Source: Nonomuraea montanisoli | Lineage (GTDB): Bacteria > Actinomycetota > Actinomycetes > Streptosporangiales > Streptosporangiaceae | Direction of reading: 5' to 3' | Length of the DNA stretch: 64,000 bases | Assembly: GCF_013363975.1 (NCBI RefSeq) | Contig: NZ_JABWGN010000009.1 | Location: 413,195 to 477,194 of the forward strand | Shown here: positions 1 through 9,539 of the stretch, one piece after another | Position numbering within the stretch: position 1 is the stretch's first letter | Layout: each line of letters begins with the position of its first letter | Made by a program: the position numbers and the translations under genes | Notes under the pieces: model-generated | Database searches by the model: none | The model's input: only the letters and a program-made list of their open reading frames with translations | Told to the model about the DNA's origin: nothing

Positions 1-315
1 GGCGAGGATCTGACGACCCTGGGCGCGAGCGGCGCCACGATGGTGCTCCACCTGGCCGTGCAGCGGATCGACGCCGTGGTCGCGGAGCTGCTGCCCGTCT
101 ACGGCCCCGACTGCCCGGTCGCGGTGGTGGCGCGGGCCAGCCGGCCCGACGAGGTGATCCTGCGTGGCACGCTGGCGGACATCGCCGGGCAGGTCCACGA
201 GGCCGGGATCCGGCGTACGGCGGTGATCGTCGTCGGCCGGGTGCTGTCGGCGACGCGGTTCCCCGACAGCCATCTCTACAGCACCGAGCGGGCGCGGCCG
301 TGCGACGCGTCCTGA
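1..315 (+). CDS. cobM: Precorrin-4 C11-methyltransferase, C-terminal part (cut by window edge)
   Basis: This is the last 104 residues of a CobM-type SAM-dependent methyltransferase, which methylates C11 of precorrin-4 in aerobic cobalamin synthesis. The frame is open from base 1. Family features seen are the GASGATMVLHLAV stretch, a CPVAVVARASRPDE stretch that matches the conserved ASxPxE region, and the terminal VVGRVLS segment. The stop at 313-315 overlaps the GTG start of cobK by 16 bases, so the two are translationally coupled. The start lies outside the window. The assignment rests on these motifs and on the neighbouring cob genes. Confidence 0.9.
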   Translation, partial: GEDLTTLGASGATMVLHLAVQRIDAVVAELLPVYGPDCPVAVVARASRPDEVILRGTLADIAGQVHEAGIRRTAVIVVGRVLSATRFPDSHLYSTERARPCDAS

Positions 316-1028
316 TCCTGGGCGGCACGGCCGAGGCGCGGGCGCTGGCCGCCGGGCTGGCCGGCCGCGGCGTGCACGTGGTGTCGTCGCTGGCCGGGCG
401 GGTGAGCAACCCCCGCCTGCCGGTCGGTGAGGTGCGTGAGGGCGGGTTCGGCGGGCCGGACGGGCTGGCCGCCTGGCTGGCGGCCGAGCGGATCGACGCC
501 GTGGTGGACGCCACCCATCCGTTCGCCGCGCGGATGACCGCGTCGGCGGCCGAGGCTTCGGCCAGGACGGGCGTGCCGCTGCTGGTCCTGCGCCGTCCGG
601 GATGGCGGGAGGAGCCCGGCGACGACTGGTGTCGCGTGGCCTCGCTGCACGAGGCCGCCACCCGGCTGCCGAGCCCGGCGCGGGTGTTCCTCACCACCGG
701 CCGCCGCAGCCTGCCGGTCTTCACCGGCCTGCCCGGGGTGTGGTTGCTGGCCAGGTCGGTCGATCCCCCCGAGCCGCCCGTTCCGGACCACGTGCACGTG
801 CTGCTCGACCGCGGGCCGTACACCGTCGAGGGGGAGCACGCGCTCATCCGCGAGCACCGGCTGGACGTGCTGGTGACCAAGGACAGCGGCGGCCGGATGA
901 CCACCGCCAAGCTGGTCGCGGCACGCGAACGGGGACTACCGGTGATCATGGTGGACCGGCCGCCGTTGCCCGCCGGCGTCCGGCTGGTGGAGACCGTCGA
1001 GGAGGCGGCGGCCTGGGCTCAGGGGTAG
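300..1028 (+). CDS. cobK: Precorrin-6A reductase
   Basis: CobK reduces precorrin-6A to dihydro-precorrin-6 with NADPH in the cytoplasm. The 242-residue length fits the family. The N terminus RRVLILGGTAEARALA is the typical dinucleotide-binding start, DATHPFAARMTASA (about residues 76-89) is the family signature, and LVTKDSGG (about 194-201) matches the C-terminal substrate region. The GTG start lies inside the end of cobM. The gene converges on cobIJ and overlaps its stop by 10 bases. Identity is clear from motifs and context. Confidence 0.93.
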   Translation: MRRVLILGGTAEARALAAGLAGRGVHVVSSLAGRVSNPRLPVGEVREGGFGGPDGLAAWLAAERIDAVVDATHPFAARMTASAAEASARTGVPLLVLRRPGWREEPGDDWCRVASLHEAATRLPSPARVFLTTGRRSLPVFTGLPGVWLLARSVDPPEPPVPDHVHVLLDRGPYTVEGEHALIREHRLDVLVTKDSGGRMTTAKLVAARERGLPVIMVDRPPLPAGVRLVETVEEAAAWAQG

Positions 1029-2503
1029 CGGCGCGGCGTGTAGACGACGCCGCGCTCGGTGACCCGGGTCGTGGACGAGCCGACGATCAGCAGGCAGCGC
1101 ATGTCCACCCGCGCGGGGTCGAGCTCGCCGAGCGTCGTGACGGTGACGCTCTCCTGCTCCCCGCCGACGTCGCGGCCGATCACCACCGGGGTGGCGGCGT
1201 CGCGGTGCTCCAGCAGCAGGTCACGGGCGGCGGCGACCTGCCAGGTACGGCTGCGCGAGGCCGGGTTGTAGAGCGCCAGCACCAGGTCCGCCCTGGCCGC
1301 GGCGGCCAGCCGGCCGGCCACCACCTCCCACGGTTTGAGGAGGTCCGACAGCGACAACACGCAGTAGTCGTGACCCAGGGGAGCGCCGACCCGGCTGGCC
1401 ACCGCCTGGGCGGCGGTCAGCCCGGGGACGATCCGCACCGGAACGTCGGGGAAGTCCGCCGCCGCCTCCAGCACGGCGCTGGCCATGGCGAACACGCCCG
1501 GGTCGCCGGAGGACACCACGGCCACCCGCGCGCCTTCGCGGGCCAGCTCCAGCGCGTGCCGGGCGCGTTCGGCCTCGACCCGGTTGTCGGTGCGGTGGCG
1601 GTGCTGGCGCGGGTTCGGGGCGACCCTGTCCACGTACGGGCCGTATCCGACCAGGTCGGTGGCCGCCGCCAGCGCCTCCTGGGCCTCGGGCGTGAGCCAG
1701 GGCCGCCCGGCCGGCCCGAGGCCCACCACGGCCACCTCGCCCGGCCCCTCGGTGACGGGCGGTTCGGGGACGAAGGTCCGCTCGGCCGGGCTGGCGAGCA
1801 GGGCCAGCGAGAAGTACGGCACGCCGTCCGGGTCGACGTCCTTGAGCGGCGCGACCCGCTCGGCTCCCATCGTGGCGCGCTCGACGTACCAGGCGTCGTC
1901 CAGCCGCCCCGCCTCGGCCAGGGCGTCGCGGACCTTCCCGAACGTCCGGCCCAGCTTGAGCACCGCCGCCGAGTCGGTGCCGCGCAGCCGGTCGGCGAGC
2001 ACGCCGGCGGGCAGCGTGCCGGGCAGCACCGTCAGCACCTCGTCCCGCTCGACCAGCGGCCGGCCGAGCACGGCCGAGGCGGCGCTGACCGAGGTGACGC
2101 CCGGCACGACCTCGGTCGGGTAGCGGTGGGCGAGCCGCTTGTGCAGGTGCATGTACGAGCCGTAGAACAGCGGGTCGCCCTCGGCCAGCACGACCACGGT
2201 CCGGCCCGCGTCCAGGTGGGCGGCCAGCCGCTCGGCGCAGTCGGCGTAGAAGTCGTCGAGCGCCCCCTGGTAGCCGCCGGGATGGTCGGTGGTCTCCGTG
2301 GTCAGCGGGTAGAGCAGCAGCTCCTCGACCTGCCCCTCCCTCATGTACGGCAGCGCGATCGAGCGGGCGATGCTGCGCCCGTGCCGGGCGGCGTGGTAGG
2401 CGATCACGTCCGCCTCGCCGATCAGCCGGGCCGTCTTCACCGTGACCAGCTCCGGATCGCCGGGGCCGAGGCCGACGCCGTACAGCCGTCCCGTCATCGC
2501 CAT
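1019..2503 (-). CDS. cobIJ: Fused precorrin-2 C20- / precorrin-3B C17-methyltransferase
   Basis: This protein of about 494 residues carries two tetrapyrrole methyltransferase domains in tandem. The first (about 1-235, LYGVGLGPGDPELVTVK, AEGDPLFYGS) is CobI-like and methylates C20. The second (about 245-490, VAVVGLGPAG, SSGDPGVFAMAS, ALYNPASRSR) is CobJ-like and methylates C17 with ring contraction. Such fusions are common in actinobacteria. The ATG at 2503 overlaps the TGA of cobH by one base; another ATG lies two codons downstream. A much longer open frame exists upstream but lies over cobH and is not coding. It is the last gene of the cobG-cobH-cobIJ operon. Confidence 0.93.
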   Translation of the reverse strand: MAMTGRLYGVGLGPGDPELVTVKTARLIGEADVIAYHAARHGRSIARSIALPYMREGQVEELLLYPLTTETTDHPGGYQGALDDFYADCAERLAAHLDAGRTVVVLAEGDPLFYGSYMHLHKRLAHRYPTEVVPGVTSVSAASAVLGRPLVERDEVLTVLPGTLPAGVLADRLRGTDSAAVLKLGRTFGKVRDALAEAGRLDDAWYVERATMGAERVAPLKDVDPDGVPYFSLALLASPAERTFVPEPPVTEGPGEVAVVGLGPAGRPWLTPEAQEALAAATDLVGYGPYVDRVAPNPRQHRHRTDNRVEAERARHALELAREGARVAVVSSGDPGVFAMASAVLEAAADFPDVPVRIVPGLTAAQAVASRVGAPLGHDYCVLSLSDLLKPWEVVAGRLAAAARADLVLALYNPASRSRTWQVAAARDLLLEHRDAATPVVIGRDVGGEQESVTVTTLGELDPARVDMRCLLIVGSSTTRVTERGVVYTPRRYP

Positions 2504-3123
2504 CACTCCGCCTCGCTCGCGAGGGCGTTGACCGCCGCCGCCGTCATCGCACTGCCGCCGCGGCGGCCGTGCACCACCAGATACTCCAGGTCGCTGTCCG
2601 CCAGCGCCCGCTTGGACTCGGCCGCGCCGATGAACCCCACCGGGATGCCGAGCACGGCGGCGGGCCTGCCCGCGCCCCCGGCGACGAGTTCGAGCAGCCG
2701 GAACAGGGCGGTCGGCGCGTTCCCGATCGCCACCACCGCGCCGTCGAGGCGGCCGCGCCACCGCTCCAGCGCGGCGGCGCTGCGCGTGGTGGCGAGCCGC
2801 TCGGCCAGCTCCGGCACGCCGGGGTCGCCCAGCGTGCACACCACCTCGTTGCCCGCGGGCAGCCGGCGCCTGGTCACGCCCGAGGCGACCATCTGCGCGT
2901 CGCACAGCACGGGCGCGCCCCGGCGCAGCGCCTCGCGGCCCCGGGCGACCACGGAAGGCGACCAGTCCAGGTCGGCGACGAGGTCGGTCATGCCGCAGGC
3001 GTGGATCATCCGCACCGCGACCCGCGCCACCTCGGGCGGCATCCCGGTGAGGTCGGTCTCGGCACGGATGGTCGCGAACGAGCGCCGGTAGATCTCGGCG
3101 CCGTCGCGGATGTAGTCGCTCAC
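2503..3123 (-). CDS. cobH: Precorrin-8X methylmutase
   Basis: CobH moves the C11 methyl group to C12, turning precorrin-8X into hydrogenobyrinate. The 206-residue product has the family landmarks: SDYIRDGAEIYRRSFATIRAE at the start, the catalytic-region histidine in RMIHACGM (about residue 41), VLCDAQMVASG (about 71-81), GNAPTALFRLLEL and GIPVGFIGAAESK. The GTG start overlaps the cobG stop (GTGA), showing translational coupling. An in-frame extension upstream runs over cobG and is rejected because SDYIRDG is the usual N terminus. Confidence 0.94.
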   Translation of the reverse strand: MSDYIRDGAEIYRRSFATIRAETDLTGMPPEVARVAVRMIHACGMTDLVADLDWSPSVVARGREALRRGAPVLCDAQMVASGVTRRRLPAGNEVVCTLGDPGVPELAERLATTRSAAALERWRGRLDGAVVAIGNAPTALFRLLELVAGGAGRPAAVLGIPVGFIGAAESKRALADSDLEYLVVHGRRGGSAMTAAAVNALASEAE

Positions 3124-4394
3124 TGCTGCCTTTCCTGGTATCCGTCGCCGGTGGCGATCATCTGGACGACCCGGCCGCGCGGCAGCCCGCAGCGCCGCTC
3201 GCAACCGGCCCAGTGCACGGGTGCCGCCGGAGGACCGTCCAGCGTCGCGACCCAGCGCCGCGCGTCCTCCCGCACGTCGGCCAGGGACTTGGCGCAGCCG
3301 GGACGGCCGGTGCAGGCGCTCACGCCGCCCCAGGGCGACGCCGGGTCGGTCACCAGCCCGGCCGCCTCCAGGCTCCGGGCCGCCCGGTCGGCGGCGGCCG
3401 GGGAGAGGTCGAGGAGGACGACGGTCCGCCACGGCGTGAACCGGACGGGCCCGCCGTCGCGCGCGGCGGCCACGTCCGCGACGGCGCCCGCCTGGGCGGC
3501 GGACAGCCGTCCGAGCGGCACCACGGCCTCCAGCGCCACGCGGCCGTCGCGCTGGTCGACACGCCCGGCGCGCTGGGCGGGCGCGGCGGGAAGGGGCGTC
3601 GTGGCCCGGTCGCCGGCGGCGCCGAGCCGGGCCGCCATCCGGTCCGGCGTGGCACTGTGGTCGTCCGCGCCGAGCCGGGCGGCGATCCGGTCCGGCGTGG
3701 CCTGGTGGCCGGCGGCGCCGAGCCGGGCCGCGATCCGGCCGGGCCCGTCCACCAGCTCCCCGATCCGCCAGGCGGCCCGGCCTCCTCCGGGGCGCTCCCG
3801 TTCGTCGAGGAACGCCTCCGCGGCGGCGATCATGCGCCGGACCGCCGCGTCCGCCCCCACGGCGAGCCCGGCATCCACCCCCGCCAGCAGCAGCCGCCCC
3901 TCCGCGGCGCCGGGGACGAACGTGACGTCGGCGCCCAGCCCCGGCATGTCACCGGTGCCGTCGTCCACCGCGAACAGGAACCGTCCCGGCAGCCCGGCCA
4001 GGCGGGGCAGCGCGCACAGGGCCCGGTCCAACGCCTCCACCAGGGGCTGGGTGCGCAGCAGACCGCAGCGCCCGCGCCCGCCGAGGGGCGAGGCCACGAT
4101 GTTGCGCACCCGCTCGTGCGCCGCCGACGGCAGCAGGCCGGCGGCGGCGATCCGCGCGGCGAAGCCCTCGGGCGAACGCAGGCCGCGCACCTGCACGTTC
4201 GCCCGGGACGTCAGCTCGATCACGCCCGAGCCGAGGTCGGTCGCGCAGCCGGCCAGCTCGCGGAGCCGGCCCGGCGAGATGGCGCCGCCGGGCAGGCGGA
4301 CCCGGACCAGCGGACCGTCGGCGGCCTCGTGCACCTGTAGCGCTCCCGGACAGGCATCAGGGCGCACCCGTCCGGAAAAGTCGGCTATGGACAC
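3120..4394 (-). CDS. cobG: Precorrin-3B synthase
   Basis: CobG is the O2-using Fe-S monooxygenase that makes precorrin-3B, so the route here is the aerobic one. The 424-residue product has the nitrite/sulfite-reductase-like fold markers: IELTSRANVQVRGL near residues 60-75 and, near the C terminus, paired cysteines SACTGRPGCAKS and GCERRCG that would ligate the 4Fe-4S cluster. GTG at 4394 is chosen because the residues after it (SIADFSGRVRPDACPGALQVHE) look like a CobG start; the longer frame crosses the riboswitch region. A linker carries three 16-residue copies of a DRIAARLGA-type repeat (3609-3752). Confidence 0.92.
   Translation of the reverse strand: MSIADFSGRVRPDACPGALQVHEAADGPLVRVRLPGGAISPGRLRELAGCATDLGSGVIELTSRANVQVRGLRSPEGFAARIAAAGLLPSAAHERVRNIVASPLGGRGRCGLLRTQPLVEALDRALCALPRLAGLPGRFLFAVDDGTGDMPGLGADVTFVPGAAEGRLLLAGVDAGLAVGADAAVRRMIAAAEAFLDERERPGGGRAAWRIGELVDGPGRIAARLGAAGHQATPDRIAARLGADDHSATPDRMAARLGAAGDRATTPLPAAPAQRAGRVDQRDGRVALEAVVPLGRLSAAQAGAVADVAAARDGGPVRFTPWRTVVLLDLSPAAADRAARSLEAAGLVTDPASPWGGVSACTGRPGCAKSLADVREDARRWVATLDGPPAAPVHWAGCERRCGLPRGRVVQMIATGDGYQERQQ
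3609..3752 (-). repeat. 48-bp tandem repeat inside cobG
   Basis: The segment GCCGAGCCGGGC begins at 3621, 3669 and 3717, a period of exactly 48 bases. It encodes three copies of a 16-residue unit of the type (D/G)R(I/M)AARLGA followed by a variable tail ending ATP or ATT. It sits in the linker between the two halves of CobG and keeps the frame. Confidence 0.85.
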
Positions 4395-4433
4395 GATCAG
4401 GATGGTAACGCCACTTCTGGCGAGAGTCGCTCC

Positions 4434-4602
4434 TGTCGTACGCTCCTCGGTAGGCGATGGCAAGGGAGGAAGCCGGTGCGAATCCGGCGCGGTCCCGCCA
4501 CTGTGACCGGGGAGCGACCCCCACCACAGGCCACTGCCCGGCGACGGGCGGGAAGGCCGGGGTGAGCGTTGATCCGGGAGCCAGGAGACTCCGGCCGTCG
4601 CG
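4434..4602 (+). promoter_or_regulatory. Cobalamin riboswitch upstream of cobN
   Basis: The plus strand shows the conserved AdoCbl aptamer elements in order: AAGGGAGGAAGCCGGTGCGA (from 4461), the B12 box GCCACTGTGAC at 4497-4507, the purine-rich GGGAAGGCCGG near 4550, and GAGCCAGGAGAC at 4578-4589. It ends about 40 bases before the cobN GTG. A GGGAGGA ribosome site follows at 4631-4637. High cobalamin would be expected to lower cobN expression. The divergent cobG start lies only about 40 bases from the 5' edge, so the cobGHIJ promoter must lie within or next to this region on the other strand. Confidence 0.95.
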
Positions 4603-4644
4603 ACACCCGCGACCGGGGCGAGGACCCCGAGGGAGGATTGCGTC

Positions 4645-7600
4645 GTGCCTGGCGACAGCCGTACCGTCCTGCTGCTTTCGACCTCCGACACCGACCTGCT
4701 GAGCGCCCGCGCGAGCGGCGCCGCCTACCGCTCGCGCAACCCGGCCCGGCTGGCGGCCGAGGACCTTCCCGCCGTGCTGGAGGGCGTCGATCTGGTCGTG
4801 GTACGCCTGCTCGGCGGCCGGCGCGCCTGGGAGGAGGGCCTGGACGCGCTGCTGGCCGGCCCTCGTCCGGTGGTGGTGCTGGGCGGCGAGCAGGCGCCGG
4901 ACGCCGAGCTGATGGAGCTGTCCACGGTCAGCGGCGGCGTCTGCGCCGAGGCCCACGCCTACCTGGCCCACGGCGGGCCGTCCAACCTGGCCGAGCTGCA
5001 CGCGTTCCTGTCGGACACCGTGCTGCTGACCGGGCGCGGATTCGCGCCGCCGGAGCCCACGCCCTCCTGGGGGCCGCTGGAACGCGACGCGCGGCCCGGG
5101 CAGGGGCCCGTGATCGGTGTGCTCTACTACCGCGCGCATCACCTGGCGGGCAACACCGCGTTCGTGGAGACGCTCTGCGCGGCCGTCGAGGAGGCGGGCG
5201 GACGGGCGCTGCCGGTCTTCTGCTCCTCCCTGCGCACCGCCGAGCCCGAGCTGCTCGACACGCTGCGCGGCGCCGACGCGCTGGTGGTGACCGTGCTGGC
5301 GGCGGGCGGCTCGCGCCCCGCCACGGCGAGCGCGGGCGGTGACGACGAGGCGTGGGACGTGGGCGCGCTGGCCGCGCTCGACGTTCCGATCCTCCAGGGC
5401 CTCTGCCTGACCACCAGCAGGCGGGCGTGGGAGGAGAACGACGACGGCCTGTCGCCGCTGGACGCCGCGTCGCAGGTGGCGATCCCGGAGTTCGACGGGC
5501 GGATCATCACGGTGCCGTTCTCGTTCAAGGAGATCGACCCCGACGGCCTGACCGTCTACGTCGCCGACCCCGAGCGGGCCGCCCGGGTGGCGGGCATCGC
5601 GGTGCGGCACGGGCTGCTCCGGCACACCCCGCCCGCCGAGCGGCGGCTCGTCGTGATGCTGTCGGCGTACCCGACCAAGCACTCCCGGGTGGGCAACGCG
5701 GTCGGCCTGGACACCCCGGCCAGCACGGTCCGCCTGCTGGCCCGGCTGGCCGAGGCGGGCTACGACCTGGGCGAGGGTTTCCCCGGCGTGGCCGAGCAGG
5801 ACGGCGACGCGCTCATCCACGCCCTCATCGCGGCCGGCGGCCAGGACCCGGACTGGCTGACCGAGGAGCAGCTGGCGGGCAATCCGGTACGCATCTCCGC
5901 GGCGTCCTACGAGCGCTGGTACCGGACCCTGCCCGAGGACCTGCGGACGCAGATGGAGCGGCACTGGGGGCCGCCGCCGGGCGAGCTGTTCGTACACGAG
6001 GGCGACATCGTCCTGGCGGCCCTGCGGGCCGGGAACCTGGTGGTGATGGTGCAGCCGCCGCGCGGCTTCGGCGAGAACCCGATCGCCGTCTACCACGACC
6101 CCGACCTGCCGCCCAGCCACCACTACCTGGCCGCCTACCGCTGGCTGTCGGCCGAGTTCAGCGCGCACGCCATGGTGCACGTGGGCAAGCACGGCAACCT
6201 GGAGTGGCTGCCGGGCAAGTCGGCCGGCATGTCCGCCTCCTGCGGCACCGACGCTGCCGTCGGAGAGCTTCCGCTGGTCTACCCGTTCCTGGTCAACGAC
6301 CCGGGCGAGGGCACGCAGGCCAAGCGGCGGGCGCACGCCGTGCTGGTGGACCACCTGGTGCCGCCGATGGCGCGCGCGGAGACCTACGGCGACATCGCCC
6401 GCCTGGAACAGCTCCTGGACGAGCACGCCACGATCGCGGCCATGGACCCGGCCAAGCTGCCCGCCGTCCGGGCGCAGATCTGGACTTTGATCCAGGCCGC
6501 CCGGCTCGACCACGACCTCGGCCTCGCCGACCGGCCGCACGACAGCGAGTTCGACGACTTCATCCTGCACGTGGACGGCTGGCTGTGCGAGGTCAAGGAC
6601 GCGCAGATCCGCGACGGCCTGCACGTGCTCGGGCAGCCGCCGACGGGCCGGGCGCGCGTGGACCTGGTCCTCGCGATGCTGCGCGCCCGCCAGATGTGGT
6701 CCGGCCGCGAGACGCTGCCCGGCCTGCGCGAGGCGCTCGGCCTCAGCGAGGACGGCACCGCGACGCTCGGCAGCGTGGACCGCGCCGAGGAGACCGCCCG
6801 GGCGCTGGTGGAGGCCATGGAGGAACGCGGCTGGGCGGCGGACGCCGCGGCGGAGGTCACGCGCGGGCTGCCCGCCGAGCGGCGCGACCTCGTGACGCGG
6901 GTGCTCGCCTTCGCCGCCACCGAGATGGTGCCGCGCCTGGCCCGTACCACCGACGAGCTGGACCACGTCCTGCACGCCCTGGACGGCGGCTACGTCCCGG
7001 CCGGGCCGAGCGGCTCGCCGTTACGGGGGCTGGTCAACGTGCTGCCGACCGGCCGCAACTTCTACTCCGTCGACCCCCGGGCGGTCCCCAGCAGGCTGGC
7101 GTGGGAGACCGGCCAGGCCATGGCCGAGTCGCTGCTGGAGCGCTATCGGACGGACACCGGCGAGTGGCCGCGTTCGGTGGGACTGTCGGTCTGGGGCACC
7201 AGCGCCATGCGCACGGCGGGCGACGACGTCGCCGAGGTGCTGGCCCTGCTCGGCATCCGCCCCGAATGGGACGAGGCCTCGCGCCGGGTCACCTCGCTGG
7301 AGCCGATCCCGCCCGCCGAGCTGGGCCGGCCCAGGATCGACGTGACGGTCCGCATCAGCGGCTTCTTCCGCGACGCGTTCCCGCACGTGGTGGCCATGCT
7401 CGACGACGCCGTACGGCTGGCCGCCGCCCTGGACGAGCCGGACGAGGACAACTACGTGCGCGCCCACGTCGCCGCGACCGGAGGCGACGACCGCCGGGCC
7501 ACCATGCGCATCTTCGGGTCGGCGCCGGGCGCCTACGGAGCCGGGCTGCTGCCGCTCATCGACAGCCGCAACTGGCGCGACGACGCCGACCTGGCCGAGG

Positions 7601-8232
7601 TGTACGCGGTGTGGGGCGGCTTCGCCTACGGCCGCGGCCTCGACGGCGTGGAGGCCCGCCCGCAGATGGAGGACGCCTACCGCAGGATCGCCGTCGCGGC
7701 CAAGAACGTCGACACGCGCGAGCACGACATCGCCGACTCCGACGACTACTTCCAGTACCACGGCGGCATGGTCGCCACCGTCCGTGCGCTGACCGGCCGC
7801 GCTCCCGCCGCGTACGTCGGCGACAGCACGCGCCCCGACGCCGTCCGCACCCGCACCCTGTCGGAGGAGACCTCGCGGATCTTCCGCGCCCGCGTCGTCA
7901 ACCCGCGCTGGCTGGCCGCGATGCGCCGCCACGGCTACAAGGGCGCCTTCGAGCTGGCCGCCACCGTCGACTACCTGTTCGGCTACGACGCCACCACCGG
8001 CGTGGTCGCCGACTGGATGTACGACAAGCTCACCGAGACCTACGTGCTCGACGCGGAGAACCAGGCGTTCATGGCGAAGTCCAACCCCTGGGCGCTGCAC
8101 GGCATCGCCGAACGCCTGCTGGAGGCCGCCGAGCGGGGCATGTGGGAGCACCCCGACCCGGAGATCCTGCGCGGCCTGCGTGAGGTCTACCTCAAGACCG
8201 AGGGCGACCTGGAGGACGACACCAGCCGCTGA
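4645..8232 (+). CDS. cobN: Cobaltochelatase large subunit CobN
   Basis: This is the 1195-residue catalytic subunit that inserts Co2+ into hydrogenobyrinate a,c-diamide with the help of an ATPase subunit. Landmarks of the CobN/BchH family are seen: VVMLSAYPTKHSRVGNAVGLDTP (about 335-357), HVGKHGNLEWLPGKS (about 512-526), the ISGFFRDAFPH segment (about 909-919) and the EDAYRRI...HDIADSDDYFQYHGG region. Length is normal for the family. The GTG start follows a GGGAGGA site and the riboswitch. The last 46 bases overlap the convergent cobB. Its ATPase partner is encoded at 10138-12279. Confidence 0.96.
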   Translation: MPGDSRTVLLLSTSDTDLLSARASGAAYRSRNPARLAAEDLPAVLEGVDLVVVRLLGGRRAWEEGLDALLAGPRPVVVLGGEQAPDAELMELSTVSGGVCAEAHAYLAHGGPSNLAELHAFLSDTVLLTGRGFAPPEPTPSWGPLERDARPGQGPVIGVLYYRAHHLAGNTAFVETLCAAVEEAGGRALPVFCSSLRTAEPELLDTLRGADALVVTVLAAGGSRPATASAGGDDEAWDVGALAALDVPILQGLCLTTSRRAWEENDDGLSPLDAASQVAIPEFDGRIITVPFSFKEIDPDGLTVYVADPERAARVAGIAVRHGLLRHTPPAERRLVVMLSAYPTKHSRVGNAVGLDTPASTVRLLARLAEAGYDLGEGFPGVAEQDGDALIHALIAAGGQDPDWLTEEQLAGNPVRISAASYERWYRTLPEDLRTQMERHWGPPPGELFVHEGDIVLAALRAGNLVVMVQPPRGFGENPIAVYHDPDLPPSHHYLAAYRWLSAEFSAHAMVHVGKHGNLEWLPGKSAGMSASCGTDAAVGELPLVYPFLVNDPGEGTQAKRRAHAVLVDHLVPPMARAETYGDIARLEQLLDEHATIAAMDPAKLPAVRAQIWTLIQAARLDHDLGLADRPHDSEFDDFILHVDGWLCEVKDAQIRDGLHVLGQPPTGRARVDLVLAMLRARQMWSGRETLPGLREALGLSEDGTATLGSVDRAEETARALVEAMEERGWAADAAAEVTRGLPAERRDLVTRVLAFAATEMVPRLARTTDELDHVLHALDGGYVPAGPSGSPLRGLVNVLPTGRNFYSVDPRAVPSRLAWETGQAMAESLLERYRTDTGEWPRSVGLSVWGTSAMRTAGDDVAEVLALLGIRPEWDEASRRVTSLEPIPPAELGRPRIDVTVRISGFFRDAFPHVVAMLDDAVRLAAALDEPDEDNYVRAHVAATGGDDRRATMRIFGSAPGAYGAGLLPLIDSRNWRDDADLAEVYAVWGGFAYGRGLDGVEARPQMEDAYRRIAVAAKNVDTREHDIADSDDYFQYHGGMVATVRALTGRAPAAYVGDSTRPDAVRTRTLSEETSRIFRARVVNPRWLAAMRRHGYKGAFELAATVDYLFGYDATTGVVADWMYDKLTETYVLDAENQAFMAKSNPWALHGIAERLLEAAERGMWEHPDPEILRGLREVYLKTEGDLEDDTSR

Positions 8233-9539
8233 GCCGCCATCGGGCTGCCAGCCCAGTGCAGATGCAGGTAGGACGCGGTCACCAGGGCGTCGCCGAACCC
8301 GTCGGCGCCGCCCTCCCAGCGGAACAGCGGCTCGCCCGCGTACTCGACGGCGGTGCGGTGGAACTCGTGCCCACGGAACCGCTCGCCCCGCTCGGTCAGC
8401 GGCGAGCGTCCGAGCGCGACCGCGTCCCGGTAGCCGAGCGTCAGCTTCTCCGTCATGCGCGCCCGGCCCGGCACCCGCCCGGCCATCCGGTGCCCGTCCA
8501 GCTCCTCGCACAGATAGAGCAGCCCGGCGCACTCGGCCGCGATCGGGCCGCGGAAGGCCGCCACCTGCTCGCGCAGCGGCTCGTTGGCGGCCAGCTCGGC
8601 CGCGTACACCTCGGGGAAGCCGCCGCCGATCACGAGCGCGGCGGTCCCGTCCGGCAGCCTCTCGTCGCGCAGCGGGTCGAACACCGCGACGTCCGCACCG
8701 GCCGCCCGCAGCAGCTCCACGTGCTCGGCGTAGCCGAACGTGAACGCCGCCCCGCCCGCCACCGCCACCACCGGCCGGTCCTTCCGCGCCACGTGCCGCG
8801 GCTCCCAGGCAGAGGAGTCGAGCCGCGGGGCCGATGCCGCCAGCCGCAGCAACGCGTCCAGGTCACACGAGCCGGCCACCAGCGCGGCCAGCCGGTCCAC
8901 CGAGGCCACCGCCTCAGCCTGCCGTTCGGCGGCGGGCACCAGCCCCAGATGCCGGGACGGCGTCGCGACGGCGTCGTCCCGGCGGAGCGCCCCCAGCACC
9001 GGGACCCCGGCCGAGGCCAGCGCGGACCGGCACAGCTCCTCGTGCCGGTCGGAGCCCACCCGGTTCAGCACCACCCCGCCCACCCGCACGCGCGCGTCGA
9101 ACGTGGCGAACCCGTGCACCACCGCCGCCACCGACCTGCTCTGCCGGGCCGCGTCCACCACGAGCACGACCGGCGCGTCCAGCAGCCGGGCGACATGGGC
9201 GGTCGAGGCGAAGTCCGTGTCCCCCCTGCCGTCGAACAGCCCCATCACGCCCTCGACCACCGCGACGTCGCATCCCGCCGCCCCGTGCAGGAACAGCGGC
9301 GGCACGCGGCCCTCGCCGACCAGCCACGGATCCAGGTTGCGGCCAGGGCGCCCGGTGGCCAGCGCGTGGTAGCCCGGGTCGATGTAGTCCGGCCCCACCT
9401 TGTGCGGCGAGACCCTCAGCCCGCGTGCCCGCAGCGCCGCCATCAGCCCCGTGGCCACCGTCGTCTTGCCGCTGCCCGACGACGGTGCGGCGACGACCAG
9501 CCGGGGGACCGCGGCGCCGACGAGCCGGGGGACTACCAC
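8187..9539 (-). CDS. cobB: Hydrogenobyrinic (cobyrinic) acid a,c-diamide synthase
   Basis: CobB amidates the a and c carboxylates using glutamine and ATP. The 450-residue product has a P-loop SSGSGKTT near residue 20, HKVGPDYIDPGYHA, and a C-terminal class-I-like glutaminase half with the nucleophile Cys in AAECAGLLYL (about residue 337) and a catalytic His region GHEFHRT (about 393). The GTG start overlaps the cobO stop by 7 bases. The N terminus has a short duplication (PRLVGAAVPRLVVAA), so the first ten residues may be an expanded leader. It is the last gene of the cbtB-cbtA operon. Confidence 0.94.
   Translation of the reverse strand: MVVPRLVGAAVPRLVVAAPSSGSGKTTVATGLMAALRARGLRVSPHKVGPDYIDPGYHALATGRPGRNLDPWLVGEGRVPPLFLHGAAGCDVAVVEGVMGLFDGRGDTDFASTAHVARLLDAPVVLVVDAARQSRSVAAVVHGFATFDARVRVGGVVLNRVGSDRHEELCRSALASAGVPVLGALRRDDAVATPSRHLGLVPAAERQAEAVASVDRLAALVAGSCDLDALLRLAASAPRLDSSAWEPRHVARKDRPVVAVAGGAAFTFGYAEHVELLRAAGADVAVFDPLRDERLPDGTAALVIGGGFPEVYAAELAANEPLREQVAAFRGPIAAECAGLLYLCEELDGHRMAGRVPGRARMTEKLTLGYRDAVALGRSPLTERGERFRGHEFHRTAVEYAGEPLFRWEGGADGFGDALVTASYLHLHWAGSPMAAQRLVSSSRSPSVLR

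Noticed and set aside
602..3091. 829-residue open frame on the plus strand
   Set aside because: It lies across cobK, cobIJ and cobH in other frames, is Arg/Gly/Pro-rich and has no family motif; it is a GC-bias shadow.
4357..6975. 872-residue open frame antisense to cobN
   Set aside because: Composition is that of a reverse-strand shadow of a GC-rich gene; no motifs or ribosome site.
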